Assembly (NCBI RefSeq): GCF_000006565.2 | Contig: NC_031478.1 | Span: 3,367,127 to 3,431,126, forward strand | Origin: Toxoplasma gondii ME49 | Lineage: Eukaryota; Apicomplexa; Conoidasida; Eucoccidiorida; Sarcocystidae | Length of the DNA: 64,000 nucleotides | Direction of reading: 5' to 3' | Shown: positions 1 to 12,838 of the stretch, piece after piece | Layout: each line of letters begins with the position of its first letter | How positions within the stretch are numbered: position 1 is the stretch's first letter | Notes under the pieces: generated by a model | Seen by the model: the letters and a program-made list of their open reading frames with translations, nothing else | Database searches by the model: none | Told to the model about the DNA's origin: nothing | Made by a program: the position numbers and the translations under genes

Positions 1-1326
1 AGGCATGAGAAGAGCGTCGACAAGAAGGCGATGAAGGCCAGCAAGGCCTTCCTTTTCAATCCATTGCAACACAACCTGCCCGCCTGTCCGGTCGTCTTCG
101 TCTTCTTCACTGTCTGCGCCCCTTTCTCCCTTGTGGGGGTCTGCCTCCTCTCTCTTTTCTCGCGCTTCGAGCCCGGAGCTGGCAACCGACTTGCTCACGA
201 CTCGGTGTTTGCGCGCCCGTCGCTTTCGTTCGTCGCCCCACAAATCCGTCCCTGGGCACATGCGCGGGGCAGCAGAGATCTCGATTTGTCTCAAGCTCAC
301 GGCGGGGACTGCGCAGGGCGTCCCTGCAAAGACCTTCTGCTGCATGCCCTGTTGCGCGGCGGGGCCTCCGGGGACAGTCCCCGCACCCTGGGGGGTTCCG
401 GCGGCCCCCGAAGAACCCCCAGGCCCCGCGCCGACACCACCGGGGCCCACTACACCTGGAACCAGTTGTTGGCCCGCGGGCCCTGGGCCAAGTGACCCGT
501 TCGGGCCAGGCCCGCCCGGCATCGAGTGCAGCGGCACGCCGCCCTGGGGAGGGGACACGACGGAGAACATCTGAGCGGTTCCCTGGGGGTTCGGCGGGCC
601 CTGGAGAGGCCCCGAGCTGCGCGCGTTCATGGCGCCGGAGGGGTCGAACCCACCAGGACCGCCGACGGGCCTGTACTGAGACAGAAGGAACTGGGGAGAC
701 GAGGACAGCGGGAGGGGTGAGTGACTCGCGTTTCCACTCCCGACTGAGGAGGAGAACGCCGCGAGCTGCTGTGCAAAGGCAGCTGAGCCTACGGCGGCTG
801 TCGAGAGATTCGAGGGAGGAGACGCATTTGCGGGGTGGACGGAAGACGACTGGATGGCGGGGCCGGAGTGCATTTGCGGCAAGGCACTGGGGACCTGCGA
901 GGAGAGGTGAGGACTCTGAGACGCCATGGGGGGCGCCGCGAGCGTGGGCCCGCCGGAGTGGGCGTCACCCACGAGTCCGCCACACCCTGGGGCCTGCGCC
1001 GACGCATGCGGGAGGAAAGACGAGTTCAAAAAGGGTCCCTGGGGCGCGCCGTCCCCAGCACCCACGGCCGAAGGCCCCTGCGGGCCAAATGGCCCCACGC
1101 CGGGGTACCCTTGGGGCACGCCGCCCGAGCCCCAGCCAAGGGGGGACGTGTTGGTGCCTCCGTTGGGGACTTGCCCGGCCTGCGAACCCGCCACGTTGAC
1201 CGCGAGTGGGGCAGAAGGCCCGAGGAGAGAAGAGTCGCAGCGGGGAGATGTGCCTCCGGGGACAGAAGGCCCACGTGAAGTCCCAGAAAGGACGTGTACG
1301 CCGTCTGCCGAGGACATTTCAGCCAT
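1..1326 (-). CDS. N-terminal part of an uncharacterised Gly/Pro/Ser-rich protein, cut by the window edge
   Basis: A minus-strand frame is open from an ATG at 1326 to base 1 with no stop codon, giving 442 residues without a C-terminus. I checked every codon of this frame for TAA, TAG and TGA. The protein starts MAEMSSADGVHV. For about 330 residues it is low-complexity Gly, Pro, Ser, Gln and Ala, with repeated GGPG, PQG and GPG stretches. It then changes to a charged segment with a basic patch (ERKRRARKHR) and an acidic patch (DSEEDEDD). The last visible residues (VVLQWIEKEGLAGLHRLLVDA) look like a helix and may begin a folded domain. Such tracts are common in coccidian nuclear and RNA-binding proteins, but no family can be named. 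Overlapping plus-strand frames are compositional shadows. The ATG is the first in the frame near its 5' end, and a second at 1317 is an alternative start. Confidence 0.7.
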   Translation of the reverse strand, partial: MAEMSSADGVHVLSGTSRGPSVPGGTSPRCDSSLLGPSAPLAVNVAGSQAGQVPNGGTNTSPLGWGSGGVPQGYPGVGPFGPQGPSAVGAGDGAPQGPFLNSSFLPHASAQAPGCGGLVGDAHSGGPTLAAPPMASQSPHLSSQVPSALPQMHSGPAIQSSSVHPANASPPSNLSTAAVGSAAFAQQLAAFSSSVGSGNASHSPLPLSSSPQFLLSQYRPVGGPGGFDPSGAMNARSSGPLQGPPNPQGTAQMFSVVSPPQGGVPLHSMPGGPGPNGSLGPGPAGQQLVPGVVGPGGVGAGPGGSSGAAGTPQGAGTVPGGPAAQQGMQQKVFAGTPCAVPAVSLRQIEISAAPRMCPGTDLWGDERKRRARKHRVVSKSVASSGLEAREKREEADPHKGERGADSEEDEDDRTGGQVVLQWIEKEGLAGLHRLLVDALLMP

Positions 1327-4300
1327 CCTGCCGAGCCTCAGAGATAATCATTGGAAAGGGAAGAATTCTCGCTCGTGCGAGGAGGAAAATGACGTCAGAT
1401 CAGCGAGAGGTGAGAACGAGAGGGGAATTCAAACAAGAGCGCTCGTCAGACACGAAAAGTGAGACAAGGAAGGCAAAAAGAAAGGCGAATCAGGAAGCAA
1501 ATCGACGAGACGGGCGGCTTGTGCGGCACAGCGACACCGGGCATCGCTTCTGCAAGAGATTCACGGAGAAGGGGGGACGGATTCAAGCAGAACTATGTTG
1601 TCCGTTTCTCATAACTGGGGGTTTGAGTGCCGTAAAATGATACGAAACAAATAGAGTTAGAGGAACGATGAATAGGAAGGGGACAAGGGGGGGAAAACCG
1701 AGACCGTGAAGGACTGTCGGGGGTGTGATGGCAGCAGGCGTCGCATGCGCAGACTCCGGGCACATGGATGGACGAAGCGGAAAACGGAAGAAGTGGGAAA
1801 AGGCATCAGAAAAGATGGGCAAGGCGATCTAGCAAAGAAGATAGGGAAGGGGAAGAAAAAGGCCGCCTGTGGCTCGTCGGTCTCCTGTACGCAGAGACGG
1901 AAAGCTGAGGCGGGCAACAACAACGACGCGGACTTTGATCCGTGTCGGGGACTCTCTGAGGTTCGCGAACGACTGACGAACAAGCGACGTAGGGAAAACG
2001 TGGAAGAAAAGAAAAGTTCTGCGGAGTTCAGAGGAAATGAAGCGAAAAAACAAAGAACAGGCAGCAGTGCAAATCTCCAGTTCACCGGAAGCAACGAAGG
2101 GGTCTGCCTCCACGAACAACTGCCGCCTCTCTGGAGTTCACAATCGTCCAGAAAAAACACGAAAATCAAAACCGTTATGTTGAACGAAGGTGTAAATAGG
2201 CAGCAGACTAAGGCTCGCAGTTCTCTGTGCTTCTCCGCGCCACATGCGCCACAAGAAGGAGGATGGAAGTCGAGACAGACGCCGGCCTACATGCACCCGG
2301 AAAGCGAGATACGTTCCGTCGTCTAACGAAAAGAAACCTAGCGACAGGGGTGTTTGCCAGAAGTGAGGGAAAGGGACAACGTGACAAACAATCAAATCCA
2401 CGAAAGAAGGGAATTTGTGGAGTGAAACGCCGTGGTAACAGATGCAGACAAGGCTCTTCCCTCGTGTTTTAAGCTTGCACTCTTTTCGCTTCACACATTG
2501 CCTCTCCCTCGCTAGCAACAAACTGAGGATTTTTACAGCGATTGGAGGAGTTGGAACTTTCGCAATCCATTTCCTTCGCTTCCTGCCAATTACGGTGAAC
2601 TAGAACGCGCCGGAGGCGTCTTCCATAGTTTATTATCAGGCTGCCTCCCCATGGGCATTGGTCTGAGAGCGTAGAGCAGTTAGGGGGCTTTTTACACCGC
2701 ACACGAATTTTGTACCATTCACATTTTTTAGTCCTCGATATTCTGTTCTAATTCCCTGCGGTAAAAACAGTCAACGTATTGCGGAAGGAGCGAATATTCT
2801 TGTCTCAGAGATGATGACTCCCAGGCGAGCGTTGCCCGTGTGTTTGTGTGTGTAGACAGGGTAGGCCGCAGAGAGGTGTGTTATAGTCCTGTCGAAGGGT
2901 CGGACTTCATGCAGGAAGAATTTTGCAGAACCATGTAGAGGACATGATACATCCTGTCAAGTCTTAGACACCGAGTGGCTTTCGGTACTCTAGGGAGACC
3001 AGGGATGCAGGTCCAGAAACAAAGTTGCCGTGGGGATCTTAGGAAATCATTGTTCCCCGAGAAAGAGAGAATGCTCCACACAAGTTTGCGTCGTATCTGA
3101 AGGAAGAAACTTCCCGCTGTCAAAATAGGAAATTCCAGGGAAGCCACAGTCCCCTGCTTAGCCTGAAGGAAGCCAGGTATCGTGGAACTCCCGCCGCAAC
3201 GGGGTCAACATACCGCACAATTACACGAATTTAGAAGCCAGTGCGACACACACAGATGTTCACTACGTAAGACAGAGTGTCTGTGCACAACTGAGGAAGT
3301 CAGAACTAGCAACCTCGTATGAATCTGTCCGTTACAATTCCAACGTGGTACAGGCGACGACACGGTTTGAGTCTGCGCATTCGCATTTTCCGGTGTGAAC
3401 TACTGATAACAATGAATATTGGACTGTCTTGGTTAATGGTACTCCGAGATACTGCAAATCCTCGTGCGTTGCTGTTTCTAGCTGAAAAAGGAGAAGCTCT
3501 GGTGTACCGGCGTCGGAAAGGGTGCCACGAGTGTATCTGCGTACACAGAAGCAGGAACTTGCCCACGCGGGGTGGTGACTCTTCCCTTCTCCGACAGCAG
3601 TTCCTTAGTGTGAACAAGTCTGTGGGTTCTCTTGTGTTTTCCCACACAACGTGCTCTTTCCGTTCGACACAAATCGAGCTTAGAGAGCTGCTGCACGCCG
3701 ACTGCTTCCCTTTCCTGTTTTTGTTAATTCGCGGGATTGGGTTTGTCACTCTGGTATGGCAAATCAACAGTACGGGGGCATTTTGGCTTAAGAAAGAGCT
3801 CCGTCCCTAACTGAAACACACCTCATTCTACTGAGCACAGACACATTCAGATTTCCTGTTGCATATGTAAGCTGAACGCTCCCTGCCGCCCCGCTCTCTT
3901 CTCTAAAATGTGGCTACAGCCCCACAGTCAGCTTTTTACTGGACCCAGAGAAACACTCTCCTTTCTGCAGCCTCCTACCTCTCAACTGCGTCCATCAACG
4001 TTTTTCCCTGAAAAGCGAGAGGTCTTTCTGAGATTTGTGCTCGCCTTCTACGTGCGCAGGTTCCCGCCTCTATCTGTATAGAGCATGTTTACACACAGCT
4101 CAATCAGTATCACATTTGAGAGTCTTTGTGGCTGTGAATGTGACTCGCATTTTGCAGAGAAGTACCAACGTTGAAAAGAAAATCTATCAGGAAACAGAGC
4201 GACGGGGAAGGTGTCTCATCTGGACTACGGTTTAAGTGCTATCACAACTCTGTCGAGACGTACTGCCATGGCGTCACCCCAGTGATACTTCGATCCCACA

Positions 4301-4342
4301 TGCTGGCGAAAGAAACTTCGCACGACTCTGTGGGGGAGTCCA
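1327..4342. other. Intergenic stretch, probable 5' regions of two divergent genes
   Basis: No convincing coding sequence is seen on either strand. The open frames here are short, lack recognisable domains and overlap each other in several frames. The left part is probably promoter and 5' UTR of the minus-strand gene ending at 1326. The right part precedes the IQUB-like gene at 4343. Confidence 0.5.
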
Positions 4343-6520
4343 ATGGCTAGACATCAGGCAGCCACAGGGGGTTCTCAGCTCCCTGCAGTGACTACGGTCA
4401 AGCATGCAGACCTTAGCTCAGGGGTTGTGGTCGAGTGTGTGCTGCTGCCGACGAATAGCAGGAGACGGCACAGGTATCCCCTGGAGACAACTTTGTCGCA
4501 GCTCGCATCTGAGACGGAGAAAGCTCTTGCTCGACCCGCTAAAGTCATTTCAATTTCCCGGTTTCCTGACAGAAATGACTCACACAGGGAGCCACTGCCC
4601 TTCACCACTGACCTCCGATCTTTGGGGGCGGAGACAGGGGGTTTCTTGACCCTGGAAGTCGCGCTAAGACGGACAGAAGAAGACATAACCCAGGAGCTTC
4701 CAGAGGAAGAAGGCAAACGGAACGGGGGGGAAGAGGAGACAGACAAAATGACGGCAAACACTTTCGGGGCTCGGGAACGAATCTCAGAAGAAACCGACGA
4801 AGAGCACGGGCATAGCGAGGGCGGTGCTTGTCAGCTGATTCCTGGACTACCTGGGGAAGTCAACCCTGCTGTCAGCATCGCTATCGAAAGATGGAGAGCG
4901 TTTTCCTCTGGTATCAACAACCACAACGCTTCCACTCTCTTCTGCAGCTCTACAGCAGCTTCGCAGTGGCCAGAAAGCGATAAAAACGTCTACGATTAGG
5001 TTTATCAATGTATACGGGATTAACTTCGTGGATTCAAACATGTGTCTTGTGGCCGATAGAGAGTTTGTGCTGTCTTTAAACATGGCCGGTCGATAGGACG
5101 GGCATCTCCTTGGGAGTTCCTCGTCGTCCTTTCCACGTTCATTTTCCCCTCCCTGTCTGCCGCCGCTGTAGGAGGTCATTCACAGCCTAAGCGTCACGTT
5201 TTATAAATGAAATACTGTCCATTGAGTGACACACTTGCTCGTAAAAAAGCCCTTGTCTGCTGTGCACAGTTCTGTCAGCACATAGGTGAGACGTTTCGGA
5301 AAACGCCATGTCACGACCGATCTAGGGTTTATGCTCCGCGAGGTTTGTCGTCTTTCAAAGTCGAGCGAAGTACAAGCATCCGCACTTTAGCTTGTATGCC
5401 TTTCTGGGTACCCCTTTTGTCTTAATCAGAATCTCTGCTGGGCTTCGTGCCTTGCGACCCGGGCACAAACTGCGAGACGGGTACTCAGACGGTGAATGAG
5501 GCTTCCCACTTGGCAAAGAAAACCAAGTTTCACACGGAAACACAGACGCGCGTATGGCATAGTGAAGGGCTGCAACTGAATCGAGAAGGTGCGGTTCAGA
5601 TGGAAAAGCCGGGTTTGTCTATCGACCAGAAGCACGACAAGACGCTGTACCCGAAACCATATTTCACAGCCGACGCCCTGGATGCCTTGAAGGTTGAGAA
5701 GGCAGTCATCATGCAAGCACACATCCGAGGTTTCCTCGCCCGCAGAAAAGCGGCGAAACTGCGCCATGCTAAGCAGGAAGCAATCGACCGCGAAGAGGAA
5801 GAGAGAGCGAGCGCGCAAAAGGAGCACGAGATGCGGCAAAAGCGCCTCCGGGACCGGTGTTTGCATCCCAAGACCTACTCGGATTTTGCCGTTCTACGCA
5901 GGGAACTCGAAGCTTGGCGGGTTCAAGAGACAGCACGCATTAAGCATATGTTTGACAGCGATGTGCATCGACGTCAAGCATTCAAGGAACTGCTTCACCG
6001 AGAAACAGAGCTCCTGCAGCACATCGAGGAACTGAAGTTGCAGGCTACGAAGGAAAGCCGCCAAGAAAAAAAGCTGCACTTCCTCGAGACGCTGGCGAGA
6101 CCCTTTGCCTGGGCCTGTCCGTCAACGGGCGACGTCATCACTGTGTTCACTCCCGAAACCATGCGGGCAGAGGATCTGCGGAATCTGTTTTTGGATCTTG
6201 AAAACCTACAAGTCGATACAGCGACTCGACTCGATGTTCTTCAGCGCGTACAAGTGGCTGTTGCGGCAAACGCAGCGCAAGACCTAGATCAGAAACGCAC
6301 CGTGGGAACAAAGAATCTCAACAAGGAGATCCTCGAGCTCTGCCGCCGAGAAATCGCTTTCCTTCGCCGAGGAACAACTCAGACAGCCAAACTAAGTGGT
6401 CTCAGGCAACGGCTCTCGCATGCGTTCTGGTACCTCCTTCAATCCCCTGCCTTCAACCCTCAAGCCTCGCGCTACCTCAAACTCCCTGCGTGCCAGCAGA
6501 CGAAGGGAATTTGTTTCTAG
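4343..6520 (+). CDS. IQUB-like protein (ubiquitin-like fold plus IQ motif), probable axonemal component
   Basis: Two exons are proposed, 4343-4910 and 5430-6520, encoding 552 residues. The donor (CTCTG/GTATCA) and acceptor (TTAATCAG/AA) are both phase 1 and join as a Glu codon. Exon 1 carries a degenerate ubiquitin-like segment (about residues 20-110, VVVECVLLP to FLTLEVAL). Exon 2 has paired TQT motifs, then an IQ motif (MQAHIRGFLARRKAAKLR) continuing into a charged coiled coil. Next comes the HPKTYSDFAVLRRELEAWR segment and a conserved C-terminal part ending SPAFNPQASRYLKLP. This domain order is that of IQ and ubiquitin-like domain-containing protein (IQUB), a ciliary/flagellar axoneme protein. 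In a coccidian it would be expected only in the flagellated microgamete. It is shorter than vertebrate IQUB (about 790 residues). No exon matching the tail beyond the LKLP segment was found, so the C-terminus may be incomplete. Confidence 0.72.
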
Positions 6521-8797
6521 TCTTGCTACAAGATAAAAACATGAAAGGACGACACAGCTACGTGCGCCCACGAAGAACTGGATAGCCGCTCTCCTTCCCA
6601 GGAAAAGTAGGTACGTTCCCATGGCAGGGGGGTGTGGAAGCAATGAACGGTTTATTCGGGAACGGAACCTGCGCAAGTTTGACAATTTTCTTGCCGATTG
6701 ACAAGGCGATATCGACCGTGGCAACACCATTCGCACTTCCAAACGCCGGACGAACGTACCAGTTCCTCTCTGTTCTCGGTGTCTTGTCGCTTACAAATAC
6801 GATGCACACACACACAAACAACCAGCTAGAGGCACTCGGGGCGTTGCACTTGGCCGCAAACCCGCGCTCCGGAAAAGCAACGACAGAGATTGAACGAAGT
6901 CACTGTAAAAGGTGGAACCTCTCTGTAGGTTCACCGATAAGGCCGAGATTCTCTGTCAAAAAAGTATCTCTTTGTGTCTCGCCTCGAATGTAAAGTTGCA
7001 AAATCCCTTCTGCTGTCTCACTCTTCCACGAGAACGACACAATCACGACCGGGAACACCTTTTGCCCCATCGACAAATTCGGTTTCCTCCTTCGGCGCAG
7101 TTGCTTCACCAGACACGAGGTGTCGTAGCGCTTAGAGGTTTAGACAGTCAAAGTGAGAGGACTGAAGAGCTACACGCGCCTGTGTTTTATGACAAACTTA
7201 GTTGCTCCCCCCCGACACTGTGCGCTCTAAAAAGCCGTCACATTGCCCCCGAAGTGGAAAAACAAATGGCAGGACTCCGAGAAGACCAGCAACTGAACCT
7301 AGCAAAAATACGGCTTCCCGCTCGCGAGGATGCTGCAGTAACTAACTGACTGTACACTAGAGACAGCAACGGAACCTCAGTTCAACTTTAAACCCGCTAT
7401 CGCGTTTATCAAAAAGTGACAAAGAAGCAGTCTCGACCCCCGAAAAGATCCTCAAAGGTTCCCTTTTCCGTCTATTCGGACTGTTACCATTTCCCCTCGA
7501 AGAACTTGAGCACCCACACGGAAACAGACACTTTTCTGCATGCTCTCCGCTGTAGTTTCACCCCAGCCACCACGCCCGTCTTCTCCTATTTCCGACTAAC
7601 ATCCCCCTCGTGTACCTGCGTATTTCTTCTGTGAATACCGAGATGTGAAAGCGGGGTATATGTAGATAAGCTTACACATGCCCACCATTCACAAGCAAAC
7701 GCACGCATCGGCATATAATTATCGAACATTTGTAGATCTGCATTCATAGATTCGATGTATAACTCCCAAGGAAATAGAAGAACAAAAACAGGGCAGCCCC
7801 TAATTCTGCCGTCCCCGTACTTTTGTGACTGGCCAAACGCATCTTGCTGGAGTGTATGTACACCAGAGAAGGCAGACTATCTCCAGAATCGCGGTTGCGG
7901 TCTTCGCTTGTGGAGGCGTTAGTGGTAGCTAGCGCCATGCATCTGCACAAACTAGAAGAGTGCGAACAAAAAAGACCACTTCGTTTTCACTCCCTCTTTT
8001 CTCAAAAGCATTTACAGTTAATACAAAATGGGGGTACACAAACCGGGATGCGTTCCGCCACAGAGAGCAAAAAGTGGAACGACAAGGCAAGACGTCAACA
8101 GAGCGAGGGAAGAAAAAAAGGAAGACTCCTCGAAGACGAAGCGATAGACACAAGCACTCTGGACTAATGCGTTTGTCCGTTTTGCCGTTTTGTCCAGCGC
8201 AGTGCGTCTTTACTAAAAACATATGGAAAAAATTCCCTTCCCCGTCTTGTCGTGAACGCGCTCGGCTCCCCTTTCTTGTTTGCCGGAAGAATCAGCTCGT
8301 CCGTGGATCCTTCACCTCCATGCACCACTGCTCGTACCACTGCTGTCTCCACAGCTAAGCATCAAAAACTCGACACAGACGCATCCACGAATAAGTAAAT
8401 CTCTATAATTTATGGACTTCGGCCGAGTATCGTTTTGCACATGCATGAAGGAACAGACATCTGACATAGATCTATATACTTGATCCACGATTTTATCTAT
8501 TCATATGCATGTCCATTTACATCTGTGTATCTATCTATATCTGTGTGGAGCTGATGAATTGGAACATGGTTCGAGCGTAAGCAAACAGGCATGCTTGTGT
8601 GTGTGTGTTGATCGCTAGACACAGTAGAAGGACTTTTACATGACCACGACTGTGTTTCCTTTGTTCTGTCTCCGTATAGCTGTGTAGCTATTTTTGAACG
8701 GTGTCCCCGGAGTTGGATGTTAAGTCTAAATTTGTCAAAAGAAATGTATGCGACAAGAGGGGTTTGAAAGAAAGGGTACGCTGAAACCTAGAAGAGC
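6521..8797. other. Intergenic stretch between convergent genes
   Basis: No supported gene. Short open frames on both strands have no domain signature. The part around 8380-8620 is AT-rich with scattered TATCTATAT-type simple sequence. The 3' UTRs of the IQUB-like gene (plus) and of the DUF4211 gene (minus) must lie here. A last small exon of the DUF4211 gene may also lie below 8900. Confidence 0.4.
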
Positions 8798-11700
8798 CTA
8801 AGCTTCTCCGCGAGTCAATTGTATGCATTTCTTTTGATTCCAAGGGGTGTGAGAAGCAAAACAAAGGTAGCGGAAACATTCATGTAGCGTGCAAAAAAGA
8901 GCTAAAAAAACAAGACCCACCTCGTCGAAGATCTCTGCGACTTTCTCAGGGTACCGCCGTATACACGGATCGAACTCCTTGATTGTGGAATGCATGAACT
9001 TCAAGAACCTGTGTTTGAAGTGGTGAATCATATGCCACGCTCGGATCTGCTTTCCACAGTGTTTTCCTGAATGCATCACACACGCAGACACAGAGCTACG
9101 GAATAACGCCGTTCCGCTTGCCTCCAAGTAGCTACTTGTAAAAAGGATTTCCGAACTTGAAATACAGAAGGGTAACAGCGAATTACATCCTCGCTTCAAA
9201 GTCGACACTGGACATACACACAAATCACAGGTAGACCATGCATGGCCACCGCATAGATCTCGAATGTCTCTGGACAACAACTCCAATGCACGCACATATA
9301 TACAGGCATAAATACACAGGTGAACATAAAGGTGCAGGCGCCAAGGAAACGAGTCGATGTCTAGAGTTGCCTCTTCAGTGTGAGGTTTATGTAGGAATTT
9401 GAAGTGTGGAGTGCTGTAAGACAACGCACTCGTTGATCGTGGGAAGTTGAGGAAAGAGCCATAGAGCCACGACTGAACGCCGAAAGGAAAAACAACTCAC
9501 CTACGGCGAACTCCAGGACACCTGAGCAAAACGTCGCGTTCTCTCTTCCTCTTCTCCCTCGGTGGCGCCTCGCTGTTTACACAAACCCCTTGGCAACAAT
9601 TCAGAATGTAATGTGCTCGCAAAGACAGAGAGATACACGAAAGAAGATCGAAAGGTTCCCCAGACGAAAAGCTGAAAGGGCACCAACCTAAGGGAAGAAG
9701 CGGAAGATAAGGACAAAATGTGAGAAGGACATAAGTAGAGAAGGAAGGAAAAGGAACGGGGGGAGAAGCAGGAAGAGACAGCGAACGTAGGAGACGGAAT
9801 GAGCCAACAAGAGGATAACAGACAGAGACGACTAGAAACCTAAACATGGGACGTGAAAGGGGACAGCGCGACAAGGAAGGAGAACACCTACTGAGCTTCC
9901 CCGGTTCGGCGTCCTCTGTAAGCATGCCCCAAGTGGAGTCTGAAAGGCAGAAACCCATAGAACACAGAAGCGATACAAAGACTACACCTCTGTAGAGAAA
10001 AAATTTGAAGAAAAGGGAAACCGTCCCCCATGCAACAAGGAGACAACACACACGCTTGCACACAGACGCATGTACTTGTATGCATACAATCACCTAAGCA
10101 CACTTTGTGAAGCTCCTTTTTGCCTGCGCAAACAAATGTGTATACAGAGACAAAAAGTGGAGATGTGAGTTTACATGGTAAACATGTCCACATGCAGTAT
10201 ATCCACGCATCTAAAGCTGAGTCTGCGGGAGACACAAAAAGGGAGGAAAAAGGGGAAAAGACACAAGAGAGACTGGAGAGAGGGCGACACGAGACATGAT
10301 AGTGTAACTGAGAGGTGAGGCACTGGACAGAACGAAGGCACAAGGAGAGAAAAAGAAACTGGAGGCGGAAAAACAAGGAGAAACCGAATTTCGCGAATGA
10401 CTTACCTTGTCGTAAATACTCGTCGGCTTTTCTTCGGACAGGATCTGGTCCCAGAAGAAAGTACAAACAGGAAAATTCAAAACAATAAACATGTAGCGGA
10501 GACACACACCATGTCACAGCCCAGCAGGAAATACCCGTTCCCCTGCATGCGAGAACGCCCTGGGAACAACGGGTTCGCTCATGCAGAGGGGGACGGGGAC
10601 CGAGAGCGAAGAGGCAGAAGAAAGGGGAGAATTCGAGAAGGACACAGAGACGGGCGGTGAGTGTGCAAACGACACGCGAATCGCAAACGTCGGTTTCCCG
10701 GTCACTCACCGAGTGCATCTGGAAAAGCCTCTCGCCCCAACCACTCCAGTCCGTTGGCCACATGCCATTCTGCCAGTTCCCCCTGGTAAAGAAGATCTGA
10801 ACAAACAGGAAAACGCGAAACACACACTCAACTGAATGGCACCCAAACAAACCCAACACACTCAAATACACAAGTATATCAACGGATGCATATACAGATA
10901 TGCATATATATATATATATATACATACATACATACGCGTCGACCGAGGGTCTACGGGTGACTCATTTTTGCACTGGGGACAAAAACGCACACCGTAAACC
11001 GCGTTTATCGTAATTTCGAAGGGAGCATGCAGACGGCTCTGGAAAATCCACGCAGGCACGATGGGAGAAGGATGACGCCTCGGACCAGAATCCTGGAAGA
11101 ATGTTTGCATGTCCTCACATGCGAACCCACACATAGATGCACACAAATATACGTACCTCTTATTTAGGTGTAAGTACGTGAACGCTGTTTCTGATGCACG
11201 AGTGATAATATGACACGATTTCGTCCCGAGACACCGTAAAGGGCATCCCTTTCCACCCGCCTGCAGACGGCAGATCTGCCAGCAAATCTTCACATCAAGA
11301 AACACTTGAGATGAACGCGTTGCTGTATATTCGGAAACGCCGTGAGTTACCTGTGTCGCAAACAGGCCCCTCGAGAAGCACTCTGTAGCGGGCCCCTTGG
11401 CACCGTCCACAGACGATACAGCGAGGCTCCGCTCTGCGAGAAAAAAGCAGGAGAGAAGAGAAACGCAAGAAAGGAAAAGCATTGCTACAATGCTGTAAAC
11501 AGCGGGAGGAGGGACGACAACGAGAGCCCAGACGCGCAAGGGAGAAAATTCGACACTGAGACAAAGAGCGAGGGGCAGGAGGAGGAAGCCCGATCCCGAA
11601 ACACGGAACGAAAAACAGAGGAGGAACACACTCGGCAACGACACAAAGGGCGCGGGAAAGAGAAGGAAACGCAAACTCGACATTGAGATAAAGCGTGCGA

Positions 11701-12800
11701 GAAGGCGAGAAAACCAAAAAGAGAAGAAGACCTACCGATTTGCACTGTTGGCTGCCTTCTCGCGCTCGCGCACCGTACACACAGGGTATTCCTTCAAAGC
11801 GGATTTTAGCCGGGTAGGAAAAGCAGTTGTCTCCATCTGCAGGTAGGTGGAAAACGCGAAACAACATCACATCTGTGCACGAAGCGCTGAAGCCCCTGGC
11901 GTCTTTCGCCTCAGATTTGCACGCACCGAAAAAAACGAGGACGAAAACTCACCGTCGCACGCATGACAGGCATGAGTCCTTCGATCTTCTTCACCGCCTG
12001 AGAACAACAAAAAAAAACGTTTTTTCTCTCTTTTTTCCGACGATGAGGTTCAAAAAGCAGATACTGTCTATAAAGGGTCAATTTGACTTTTTATATTTAA
12101 TAACTTGAAAAGGCAGGTCTCCTCGGGTATCTTCTGACAAAGAGATCAACGCCAAAAGAACTAGGTAAGGCCTTTTCGTTATTCTTGAGAGAGTCTACAG
12201 ACGGTGTCTCTGTGACTCACCGTCAAAAAAAAATCTCTCGGCAACTTTCCTGAAGACAGGGAGACGCAGACGTCACTTTGTATTGTGAAGTCACACACAT
12301 GTACATGCAGAGGAATCTCGCAGTACGCCACCGAATAGTTGCGCACAGGCATACATACATTTATGTATTTAGACGAATGTGGATGCATACATGCGCGTGC
12401 ATTCAGGCATTCCTATACAGGCATATATACCTATGTAGACATATATTATTGAAGAGAGTCGGATTTGAAAAGAGGGGCACCACCGAGACAGACATGAGAC
12501 GGAAGGAGTCCTAGACTTCGGCCTTCCCTCTCGAATTTTTCGTCTTCAGATTTCACTTTCTTTCTCTGTCTCGCCGTACGTGTGTGTCGTGTCCTCGGCA
12601 TGCACGCAGCGCGGCGGTCGGCAGGGCCTGTTGGAAAAGGGAATTTCAGCGTCGGGGAAAAAAGCGAGAAAACCAAGAACTGCACGTAGCGCGCAAACGC
12701 CTCGTCCAACTTCAGATTCTCTTCCTAAAATGCACAATCCAACCAAGAGACTCCACACATAAAGGCATACATAACTGTACACATACAACCCATATATATA

Positions 12801-12838
<38 letters not shown>

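Noticed and set aside
492..1199. 235-codon plus-strand frame
   Set aside because: It is the mirror of the long minus-strand coding frame and gives only Arg/Gly/Pro composition.
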